A stretch of 64,000 nt of DNA from Cyclobacteriaceae bacterium. GTDB lineage: Bacteria > Bacteroidota > Bacteroidia > Cytophagales > Cyclobacteriaceae. Within the stretch, counting starts at the first letter, position 1. Each line of letters begins with the position of its first letter. The stretch lies in contig JAAUQL010000016.1 in the NCBI GenBank assembly GCA_012033595.1, positions 1 through 64,000 of the forward strand, written 5' to 3'. Of this stretch, positions 57,006-64,000 are shown one piece after another. Made by a program: the position numbers and the translations under genes. Below the pieces are notes generated by a model. The model made no database searches, was not told where the DNA came from, and was given only the letters and a program-made list of their open reading frames with translations.

Positions 57006-57897
57006 GAGCTCGTTCTGTGGCCAGCCTGCCCTCCTCTATTATCTGAGCCGCTTTGTAATAGTCAAATGTGCTGCAACATGCTCTGGAGATTTGCACCACG
57101 ATATCTGGTGGGTGACTCACGATCATATTGTCGGTGATTTTGTCTTGCATCATGTCTATGGTTTTCATCATCAAATCAAAGAACCCCAGCTTTTTTCTTG
57201 TGTTTCTTGTCGGGAGGTTTTCCTTTTTAAACCACTTCCTTGCCAGATTATCCAGCAGTTGCGTGTATTTTTTGTCATCCGCCATTTCCTCTACGCTTTT
57301 AGGAGGACATTCATAAGGTATGCGCGCATTCACATCTACTGCTATCACGATATCGCCCTCCTTTTTTTCTACATGGTTTAGAGGCAGCGGATTTAAAATA
57401 CCTCCGTCGAGTAACTCCAGGCCTTCAAATTCCGCCGGCATCACCACAGCCGGAATGGACGAGCTGGCCCGTAGCGCCCGGTACAGACTGCCATGGTCAA
57501 AGACCATTTCCTCTTGCGCATTCAGGTCGGTGGCCAAGGCCTTAAAGGGGATTTTTAGATTTTCGATATTGCAATCGGGGATATTCGATTCCAATTGCTT
57601 AAAGACCCTTTCGCCACGAATGAGCCCCTGGCTGGAGAAACCAAAATCATATAATTTGAAGACATCGGTGCGCTCGAGGCCGCAGGCCCAGGCCTTCAAT
57701 TTGTCCAGGGCTCCGGCAGCATATAGCCCACCTACCACGGCACCCATGCTGCACCCGGTCACAGAACTGATGCTAAAACCGTGGCTTTCGAGGGCTTCTA
57801 TCACGCCTATATGTGCATAACCACGCGCACCTCCACTCGACAAAACCAATGCTACCGATCGATCCATATCATTGAAAATTTTAATGAAATTAAACAA
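56968..57897 (-). CDS. Patatin-like phospholipase
   Basis: 309 residues. Oxyanion loop SSGGARGYAHIG (about 20-31), nucleophile elbow GCSMGAVVGG (Ser about 50), catalytic Asp in LLDGGILNPLP (about 170). Lipid acyl hydrolase, cytoplasmic-type without a clear signal peptide. A shorter start at MDRSVALVLSSGG (57864) is also likely. Confidence 0.9.
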   Translation of the reverse strand: MFNFIKIFNDMDRSVALVLSSGGARGYAHIGVIEALESHGFSISSVTGCSMGAVVGGLYAAGALDKLKAWACGLERTDVFKLYDFGFSSQGLIRGERVFKQLESNIPDCNIENLKIPFKALATDLNAQEEMVFDHGSLYRALRASSSIPAVVMPAEFEGLELLDGGILNPLPLNHVEKKEGDIVIAVDVNARIPYECPPKSVEEMADDKKYTQLLDNLARKWFKKENLPTRNTRKKLGFFDLMMKTIDMMQDKITDNMIVSHPPDIVVQISRACCSTFDYYKAAQIIEEGRLATERALEKYQTQADAAS

Positions 57898-57931
57898 TCA
57901 AGGCAATCAATGGGCCATTACTCTACAAAAG

Positions 57932-58285
57932 TCATGTGTTTTCTTTTTTATCCGAGGCCCTGAATGGTCGGGTAAGTGCTCTGAACAATTTCTTTTCCTT
58001 TTCCCAAAAAAAAGAAAACTGACCCAAAAGCGCTCCATATACCAATATCAGGATTTGGTACATGGGAAAAATGAGTAAGATATAGGTAATCGCCTTGATG
58101 ACAAATGGGGTCTGATCATTGTAGCCAAACCATGAAAACAGGTGTGGCCGTACCCACACGACCGTCATTCCCGTAAGGCTAAAAACGATAAGAACCATGA
58201 TCACCTGAAACATGTTTTTCAGTTGCCATTTTTCTTTCAGTTTTTCCAGAAAAGAACCCTTGCCTTGTGCTGCTTTCATCATCAA
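57932..58285 (-). CDS. Small membrane protein (DUF6787-like)
   Basis: 117 residues with two hydrophobic helices (about 28-48 and 65-88) and the pattern WQLKNMFQVIMVLIVFSLTG. The family is widespread in Bacteroidota. Function unknown. Confidence 0.7.
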   Translation of the reverse strand: MMMKAAQGKGSFLEKLKEKWQLKNMFQVIMVLIVFSLTGMTVVWVRPHLFSWFGYNDQTPFVIKAITYILLIFPMYQILILVYGALLGQFSFFWEKEKKLFRALTRPFRASDKKENT

Positions 58286-58502
58286 CTCTATTTGCTACAA
58301 GCTTGCAATATTAATAAATTAAAATTCAATGTGGTTTATCAAAAGATTTTTTGCCCGTACCTTTGGTCCATCAATGCCGTGGCAGTGCCACATACTGCAA
58401 CACGCATGGCATAAACTCAAAATTATGCCATGAGAAATTAACATAATTCAGCAAAAGCAGATAAATTGGTTTTTATTAATTGTCGCCCTTTTTAATATCA
58501 AT

Positions 58503-59420
58503 ATGGATAAAATCAAAAGAGTAATCGTAACAGTGGACTTGTCGGAAATGGATGTGAACCTGCTAAAATATGTGACCATGCTCAGCAATTCCATCAAGCT
58601 CGATAAAGTATATTTTTTGAATGTGATGGAAAGCCTGGAACTTCCGGAAAAGATCACTGAAAAATACCCCGATTTGGTAGCGCCCCGCGACGAAGCAACC
58701 AAGAGCAGCATTCAATATACGATAGATGACGCTGTGGGCGATCAGCTAGATGTCGAATACGAAATCACGGTGGCAGAAGGCAATCCTACCGAGCAGATAC
58801 TGAAATGGGCAAAAATAAAGGAAGTGGATTTGATAGTGATGGGTAGAAAATCGAAGTCCAAAGGAGATGGAATTCTTACCACCAAGGTGATCAGGCTGTC
58901 CCCGTGTTCGGTGGCCCTCATCCCTGAGACTTTCGAAAAGATAAAAAATATCGTAGTGCCCATCGACTTTTCCGAAGCGTCGAAACTGGCATTCGAATAT
59001 GCCATCAACTATGCCAGGGTCATCAAGAATGTGCAGATCACCTGCCTCAATATCTATTCTGTGCCCAACGGATACACTATTTCGGGCAAGTCATTCAAAG
59101 AATTTGCCTCTATTATGAAAAACAATGCCATGGAGTCTTTGGACGAACTGCTCAAAAAATACAAAACCAAAGGCATACAGATAAACACCAGGGTGGAATT
59201 GAACAAAAAAGGCAACATCGCCAAAAAAATATATAAGGTAGCGCTCAGGGAAAACGCGACTTCTATCGTGATCGGCTCAAAAGGAAGAACCAACGCAGCA
59301 GCCCTCATACTGGGCAGCATTGCCGAAAAACTGCTGAAAGTAGATGCGACCATACCTGTGATCGTGGTGAAGCAGCGAAAACATAATTTGAGCTTTCTGG
59401 AAGCGCTGTTGAACATTTAA
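58503..59420 (+). CDS. Universal stress protein, two UspA domains
   Basis: 305 residues. First Usp module 1-140 (VIVTVDLSEMDVNLLKYVTML, DLIVMGRKSKSKGDG), second 145-295 (IVVPIDFSEASKLAFEYAINYA), ending with the ATP-binding loop VIGSKGRTNAAALILGS. Likely binds ATP or a signal nucleotide and acts in stress survival. Monocistronic. Confidence 0.92.
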   Translation: MDKIKRVIVTVDLSEMDVNLLKYVTMLSNSIKLDKVYFLNVMESLELPEKITEKYPDLVAPRDEATKSSIQYTIDDAVGDQLDVEYEITVAEGNPTEQILKWAKIKEVDLIVMGRKSKSKGDGILTTKVIRLSPCSVALIPETFEKIKNIVVPIDFSEASKLAFEYAINYARVIKNVQITCLNIYSVPNGYTISGKSFKEFASIMKNNAMESLDELLKKYKTKGIQINTRVELNKKGNIAKKIYKVALRENATSIVIGSKGRTNAAALILGSIAEKLLKVDATIPVIVVKQRKHNLSFLEALLNI

Positions 59421-59482
59421 ACCGCAAAGCTCCTGCTTTGGCGGATCATCTATGGGTGCGTTCCTTTGCTTGCCACCCATCC

Positions 59483-60058
59483 TCAAGGCTTCATTTCGCC
59501 TTCTATGTGGTAGGTAGCACGATTTTTTGAGATCATTTTTTGCCACCCGCTGATAGCAAAAGCCCGGAGCAGCTCGCTTTCGTGGTCAAAATGCAATTCC
59601 AATTTTTTTTCATTGCTAAACAATGGATTGCTGGTTCGGATTACCGCCCTGATATGTGAAGGCTTGGATGTGCCGGAAAAATATTGTACCGACAGGCTGT
59701 CCACTTCTGTTTTTTTTGGGTTGAGACTGCGATACAAGTGGATGTTCGAGCCATCTTCCGCCTTGGTTTGCTCTAGCGCATATCGGCCAGCCAGCATGGG
59801 TTTGTTGATATCCCCCGACCTGAATATGACAAGTTCACGATCCCAAATAGAGTCATTAGGTGCCAATTGCGACAATTCAATTTGACCATTGATATTGGCC
59901 TTTTTAAACAAAACAGGGCTGATCGAGTCGAGCAAAACTATTTGCCGGTCGATCAGCCCGTTTAGATCATAATACTCGTTGATTGACTTTTTCACCTTGT
60001 CCGGTTTGCAGGCGCAAACAGACAACACTACAATGATATAGAGCAATAAACGATTCAA
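59483..60058 (-). CDS. Hypothetical lipoprotein
   Basis: 191 residues with a lipobox signal (LLLYIIVVLSVCAC, Cys about 15-17) and a mainly beta-strand mature part (SDSISPVL..., FRSGDINKPMLAGRYAL). Ends seven bases before the gpmA stop region; transcribed after gpmA. I do not recognise a family. Confidence 0.7.
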   Translation of the reverse strand: MNRLLLYIIVVLSVCACKPDKVKKSINEYYDLNGLIDRQIVLLDSISPVLFKKANINGQIELSQLAPNDSIWDRELVIFRSGDINKPMLAGRYALEQTKAEDGSNIHLYRSLNPKKTEVDSLSVQYFSGTSKPSHIRAVIRTSNPLFSNEKKLELHFDHESELLRAFAISGWQKMISKNRATYHIEGEMKP

Positions 60059-60064
60059 ACCCTG

Positions 60065-60811
60065 TTACTTTGCTTTTCCCTGGTTGGCCACTGCGGCAAG
60101 TTTGGCAGCCAAAGCCTCCTGGTCGCCAAGGTAGTAATGCTTAATTGGCTTCAGATTTTCGTCGAGCTCATATACCAAAGGCACACTGGTTGGGATATTC
60201 AGTTTCAAAATCTCATCTTCAGACATGTTGTCGAGGTATTTTACCAAGGCCCTGAGGCTATTGCCATGCGCAGCGATAATGATGTTTTTGCCGGCTTTGA
60301 TCTCCGGGGCAATAGTACTTTCGAAATAGGGTACTACCCTTTCTACGGTATCTTTCAGGCATTCCGTGGTGGGAAGTTCCTCCTCTTTTAGTCCCTTGTA
60401 GCGGGCATCGTTGCCGGGGTAGTACTCACTTGTTTTTTCCAGTTCCGGTGGGGGGATGTCGTAGCTCCTTCTCCACGTCAGTACCTGGTCTTCGCCGTAT
60501 TTCTTTGCCGTTTCGGCTTTGTTCAAGCCAGTAAGACCACCATAAAACCTTTCGTTCAATTTCCACGATCGCTCTACGGGTATCCACATCAGGTCCATGC
60601 CATCGAGGGTGATCCACAGTGTGCGGATGGCCCTCTTCTGGACAGAGGTAAATGCTTTATCGAAAGTGTAGCCATCCTTTTTCAGCAATTCGCCCGCAGA
60701 CTTGGCTTCCTCTTTTCCTTTTTCGGTAAGATCGACATCGGCCCAGCCGGTAAACCTGTTCTCCATGTTCCACTGGCTTTCTCCATGTCTCAACAAAACT
60801 AGTTTGTACAT
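60065..60811 (-). CDS. gpmA: 2,3-bisphosphoglycerate-dependent phosphoglycerate mutase
   Basis: 248 residues. Phosphohistidine loop [16 protein letters not shown] (8-23) and the second catalytic segment [14 protein letters not shown] near 185. Interconverts 3- and 2-phosphoglycerate in glycolysis. Followed within six bases by the hypothetical lipoprotein. Confidence 0.95.
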   Translation of the reverse strand: MYKLVLLRHGESQWNMENRFTGWADVDLTEKGKEEAKSAGELLKKDGYTFDKAFTSVQKRAIRTLWITLDGMDLMWIPVERSWKLNERFYGGLTGLNKAETAKKYGEDQVLTWRRSYDIPPPELEKTSEYYPGNDARYKGLKEEELPTTECLKDTVERVVPYFESTIAPEIKAGKNIIIAAHGNSLRALVKYLDNMSEDEILKLNIPTSVPLVYELDENLKPIKHYYLGDQEALAAKLAAVANQGKAK

Positions 60812-60970
60812 TTCTAATTGATTTAAATATTAAACAAGGATTTCAAAAAATATGTTGATTTTTGCGCGTTGAGATTTCACAATTCAACTTGTCGCACAAA
60901 ATTTGCTGCAAAATTAATCAAATACTGGCATAGATTTAGCTTTATTTTTTTGTTATTTTGAGCAGGTCAC

Positions 60971-61378
60971 ATGGAAAAGAAAACAGTTTACCGATTTTTA
61001 ATTTGCATTTTCATTTTTAGCATTTCCCATTTCCCGGAAGCAAATGCGCAAAGTGAAGTGATCAATAATTTGCGCTCGGCCATGAAAACAGGCAGCTCCA
61101 AAGAGCTCGTAAAAAATTTCAATATGATGGTGGAGCTCAACTTCGAAGGTGAAAAGTCGAACTACAGCAAATCGCAGTCGGAACTGGTGCTCAAGGAGTT
61201 TTTCAAAAAATACCCGGCCACCGATTTCCAATACATTCATCAGGGTGCATCGAAGCAAGGCCTCACCTATGTCATTGGCAAATACACTTTCGAAGACGGC
61301 TCGTTCCGGGTTTGGATACTGATCAAAAAATTTGAGGACAGCTATCTGGTGGATTCCATCGATTTCAGCAGGGAGTGA
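60971..61378 (+). CDS. Secreted DUF4783 protein
   Basis: 135 residues. Signal peptide 1-25 (FLICIFIFSISHFPEANAQ), then NTF2-like alpha/beta sequence (INNLRSAMKTGSSKELVKNF, LKEFFKKYPATDFQYIHQG). Matches the DUF4783 family of Bacteroidota. Function unknown. Confidence 0.87.
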   Translation: MEKKTVYRFLICIFIFSISHFPEANAQSEVINNLRSAMKTGSSKELVKNFNMMVELNFEGEKSNYSKSQSELVLKEFFKKYPATDFQYIHQGASKQGLTYVIGKYTFEDGSFRVWILIKKFEDSYLVDSIDFSRE

Positions 61379-61520
61379 TCGCTAGTCGGGGTTTGCTTTC
61401 ACTTGGATCAATATTGAGAAAAAGACCAATACCACTACATTTGGCTGTTGGCCGGTTTTAGGATCAAACGCCACCTGCCACCGGCGATAAAAGCCACTTT
61501 AAAAACTTTTATAAAAACTG

Positions 61521-61551
61521 TTGGCGTTAGAAATGTATTTTGCTACATTTG
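61521..61551 (+). promoter_or_regulatory. rpmE promoter
   Basis: TTGGCG at 61521 and TACATTTG at 61544-61551, spacer 20 bases from the TTG; an almost ideal Bacteroidota -33/-7 pair, 35 bases before the L31 start codon. Confidence 0.75.
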
Positions 61552-61585
61552 CAGTCCTTTTAGGAAAAGTGAAACAAAAAAGAAA

Positions 61586-61831
61586 ATGAAAAAGGACATT
61601 CATCCAAAGTATTCAGAGGTCATATTTTACGATACACAAAGTGAATATAAATTTATGACCAAGTCAACGATGACATCGAACGAAACGATAAAGTGGGAAG
61701 ATGGCAACGAATATCCATTGATCAAGATAGAAGTAAGCTCGGCGTCGCACCCTTTCTACACCGGAAAGAAAATCTTCGTGGATACCGCAGGCAGGGTCGA
61801 GAAATTCAACAAAAGATATAAAAAGAATTAA
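61586..61831 (+). CDS. rpmE2: 50S ribosomal protein L31, type B
   Basis: 81 residues, starting [16 protein letters not shown]. Lacks the CxxC zinc motif of the A type (here [11 protein letters not shown]), hence the B form used when zinc is scarce. The longer open frame from 61448 crosses the promoter and is not used. Confidence 0.95.
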   Translation: MKKDIHPKYSEVIFYDTQSEYKFMTKSTMTSNETIKWEDGNEYPLIKIEVSSASHPFYTGKKIFVDTAGRVEKFNKRYKKN

Positions 61832-61852
61832 GTATATTATCTTTTACAGGGG

Positions 61853-61887
61853 AGTCTCCATTATTTTTATTAATGATGGGGACTTTT
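61853..61887 (+). terminator. Terminator after rpmE2
   Basis: AGTCTCCAT pairs with ATGGGGACT (with one G-T pair) around an A+T loop, followed by TTTTTT. Confidence 0.8.
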
Positions 61888-61900
61888 TTATTTTTACAAA

Positions 61901-63097
61901 ATGAATATTATTCTTTTTGATCTCCCGGCTACCAAAACCAACCTGCTGCCATTTACTTTTACCCGGCCGGTGGCCGATATCAGAATTGGTATATTAAGCA
62001 TAAAAGAAAAATGGGAACGTCACCTCCAAGGAGATTATTCCTACCTTACCGCAGACTATCTTGCTGTAAAATTCCCGGCGCAAAAATCCTCTAAAAACAT
62101 ATATTTGAATGGCGCGGTGCTACCCAATGCACAATTGGTGGCAGCGGTGAAAGCCCTTGGTGAAAAGCAGATATTGGTAAAAGATGCGCTACCAATAGCC
62201 TTTTTTGGCAATCTGGATTCAGTCGATGAATTGGAAAGCATGGCCACATCCGAAAAATTGGAGCAGGTTCACTACCCTTCAGCATGCATCAGTATCGATC
62301 AGGTCTATCATATTTTTGCGCTCAATGGCGCAATTATCCGCAGCGATTATGAGCTCTTGACCCACGGCCGAAAAAGCCAGCCGGTAGGCGATGAACACAC
62401 CATCTGCTACAACAGCAGGGATATTTTCATAGAAGAAAATGTACAAATCAGGGCTGCCATTTTAAACGCCGAAACCGGCCCCATTTACATTGGTAAAAAC
62501 GCTGAAATTGCTGAAGGTTCTATTGTTCGCGGAGCTACAGCCATTTGCGAAAGCTCCATCCTCAATCTGGGTACGCGCATTAGAGGCGATGCCACCATTG
62601 GGCCTTTTTGCAAAGTAGGTGGCGAAATCTCCAACTCAGTAATTTTTGGCTATAGCAGCAAAGCCCACGACGGCTACCTGGGCAACTCGGTGATTGGCGA
62701 ATGGTGCAATTTGGGCGCCGATACCAATACATCCAACCTCAAAAACAATTACAAAAATGTGAAATTGTGGCACTATGGTCAGGAGCGTTTTGTGGATACC
62801 GGCCGCCAGTTTTGCGGTCTCATGATGGGCGACCACTCCAAATGTGGCATCAATACCATGTTTAACACCGGCACGGTAGTGGGCGTAAGTGCGAATATTT
62901 TTGGCAGTGGTTTTCCACGAACCTTCATTCCCTCCTTTTCATGGGGCGGGGCAAATGGTTTGGTGACCTACCAATTTAAACAAGCCCTGGAAGTGATGCC
63001 CAAAGTATTTGAACGAAGGAAAAAAACGCTCACCGAAGCAGATGTAGAGCTGCTAAAACATATCTTTGACGCAACAGAAAAATACAGAAGAGCATAG
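61901..63097 (+). CDS. GlmU-like sugar nucleotidyltransferase
   Basis: 398 residues. N-terminal part MNIILFDLPATKTNLLPFTFTRPVADIRIG lacks the canonical LAAGxGTRM loop, so classical GlmU activity is doubtful. C-terminal left-handed beta-helix with hexapeptide repeats (about 190-340; IYIGKNAEIAEGSIVRGATAICE, GDATIGPFCKVGGE). Bacteroidota carry this as a GlmU-family putative sugar nucleotidyltransferase, function uncertain. Five bases before holB. Confidence 0.85.
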   Translation: MNIILFDLPATKTNLLPFTFTRPVADIRIGILSIKEKWERHLQGDYSYLTADYLAVKFPAQKSSKNIYLNGAVLPNAQLVAAVKALGEKQILVKDALPIAFFGNLDSVDELESMATSEKLEQVHYPSACISIDQVYHIFALNGAIIRSDYELLTHGRKSQPVGDEHTICYNSRDIFIEENVQIRAAILNAETGPIYIGKNAEIAEGSIVRGATAICESSILNLGTRIRGDATIGPFCKVGGEISNSVIFGYSSKAHDGYLGNSVIGEWCNLGADTNTSNLKNNYKNVKLWHYGQERFVDTGRQFCGLMMGDHSKCGINTMFNTGTVVGVSANIFGSGFPRTFIPSFSWGGANGLVTYQFKQALEVMPKVFERRKKTLTEADVELLKHIFDATEKYRRA

Positions 63098-63102
63098 GCA
63101 CA

Positions 63103-64000
63103 ATGAGATTCACTGACATTCCGGGCCTTCAAAGCACCAAGGAAAAACTCTATCGGACCATCGAGAGCGGAAAGATAGCCCATGCCCAAATGTTTGCCGG
63201 CCCCGAAGGAAGTGCCAATCTCGCCATGGCTATGGCCTATGCAGCCCTGCTCAATTGTACCAACCGCACAGCCGACGATGCCTGTGGCACATGCCCTTCG
63301 TGCAGCAAAATTAACAAACTGATCCATCCCGATGTCCACTATGTGTTTCCTGTAAGTGCTACTAAAAATGTGACAGGCAAGGAGGTTGTCAGCGATGCAT
63401 TTATTGCGCCGTGGCGCGAATTCGCCATGCAACAGCCCTTTGGAGGTCCGGTCGAATGGTCGGCGGTGTACGGGGGCGAAAACAAGCAACTCAACATCAG
63501 CCGGGAAGAAAGCCGGGGCATGATCAGGAAACTATCGTTGAAGGCATTCGAAGGTGAGTACAAGGTGATGATCATCTGGCTACCGGAATACATGCACCCC
63601 TCAGCGGCCAATGCCATACTCAAGCTTTTGGAAGAACCTCCGGAAAAAACAGTTTTCCTGTTGGTAACCTGCGACCAGGAGCAGATAATCGGCACCATAT
63701 TGTCCAGGGTACAGCTATTGAAAATCAGGCCGTTTTCTAAGGAAGAAATCGCCGGCTATCTCACTGCCAAACATCAACTGGAGTCTTCCAAAGCTTCGCA
63801 AATTTCAAGTATCACCTCTGGCAACCTCAATGAGGCCATCAGATTGATCAATGAAGTGGAAGACGATACGGACAAGAGTTTCCAGGAGTGGATGCGGCTT
63901 TGTTTTAGCAACAATTATCCACAGTTGGTAAACTGGGCCGAACAGTTCTTTGCTTCCACCAAAATCAATCAGAAGGGGCTATTTCAATATGGGATTGCCG
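63103..64000 (+). CDS. holB: DNA polymerase III delta' subunit, cut by window end
   Basis: Clamp-loader subunit; 299 residues visible, C-terminus outside. Begins MRFTDIPGLQSTKEKLYRTI. P-loop-like GPEGSANLAMA lacks the GK(S/T), as expected for delta'. Zinc-type cluster CTNRTADDACGTCPSC near 55-70, then the SRC-like LSRVQLL region near 200 and NAILKLLEEPPE near 168. The frame is open from 63103 to the last base. Confidence 0.93.
   Translation, partial: MRFTDIPGLQSTKEKLYRTIESGKIAHAQMFAGPEGSANLAMAMAYAALLNCTNRTADDACGTCPSCSKINKLIHPDVHYVFPVSATKNVTGKEVVSDAFIAPWREFAMQQPFGGPVEWSAVYGGENKQLNISREESRGMIRKLSLKAFEGEYKVMIIWLPEYMHPSAANAILKLLEEPPEKTVFLLVTCDQEQIIGTILSRVQLLKIRPFSKEEIAGYLTAKHQLESSKASQISSITSGNLNEAIRLINEVEDDTDKSFQEWMRLCFSNNYPQLVNWAEQFFASTKINQKGLFQYGIA

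Noticed and set aside
1-64000. CRISPR array, tRNA or rRNA genes
   Set aside because: No regularly spaced identical repeats and no cloverleaf or rRNA-like sequence noticed on either strand.

Overview
The window reads as a chromosomal segment of a Bacteroidota bacterium, probably Cytophagales-like. Evidence: a PorX-type regulator (receiver plus PglZ domain), a fused LpxC/FabZ, a TonB-dependent receptor under thiamine pyrophosphate (TPP) riboswitches, TonB-terminal and MORN-type envelope proteins, DUF4293 and DUF4783 proteins, a long-form TrpB, and promoters with the Bacteroidota -33/-7 pattern (TTG ... TAnnTTTG). The window starts inside a transposase and ends inside holB.

Layout. 1-2540: transposase tail, fadD, and a truncated second copy of the 3' end of an AraC-family gene. 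2541-15525: an A+T-rich accessory island of about 13 kb, bracketed by a perfect 193-bp direct repeat (2348-2540 and 15640-15832). Its core is one minus-strand operon. It holds a retron non-coding RNA (11667-11930), a retron reverse transcriptase, a GHKL/histidine-kinase-like protein, a receiver-like protein, a multi-receiver response regulator, a RecD-like helicase and a TPR/cold-shock-domain protein. A divergent WYL-domain regulator faces it, and two identical-arm operators (GTGCA-N7-TGCAC) overlap both promoters. A PD-(D/E)XK-type nuclease closes the island. I do not recognise this gene set as a described retron type; it is the main candidate for a new system.

15683-33968: araC/rhaA, then mostly housekeeping genes: arginine deiminase, free methionine sulfoxide reductase, ribD, prmC, greA-like, pyrR-pyrB, alanine dehydrogenase, tsaE, porX, an HD phosphohydrolase, the lipid A genes lpxD-lpxC/fabZ-lpxA, an ABC ATPase and a NadR-like kinase. 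34000-38000: a decayed accessory patch (XRE regulator, dinD pseudogene, TonB protein, excisionase-like remnant, nitrilase, DJ-1/PfpI), with a related hairpin repeat after two of its gene groups. 38064-40681: a promoter, two tandem TPP riboswitches and a TonB-dependent receptor. 40783-44845: TRIC channel, PfkB kinase and a MbnH/MbnP-like pair. 44846-49396: a gene-poor, A+T-rich stretch with a VOC protein, an outer-membrane-type protein and a quinone oxidoreductase. 49397-64000: TrpB2, amidohydrolase, TruA, an ABC exporter, methyltransferase, patatin, universal stress protein, gpmA, L31, a GlmU-like protein and holB.

A caution for the whole window: at least thirteen genes, including ribD, prmC, pyrB and tsaE, are interrupted by one-base changes at short homopolymers, nearly all deletions. 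Restoring one base gives a complete family sequence in each case. I read these as sequencing or assembly errors and annotate the genes as single loci. The in-frame stop codons at 2819 and 34404 are a different kind of change and look like real decay.
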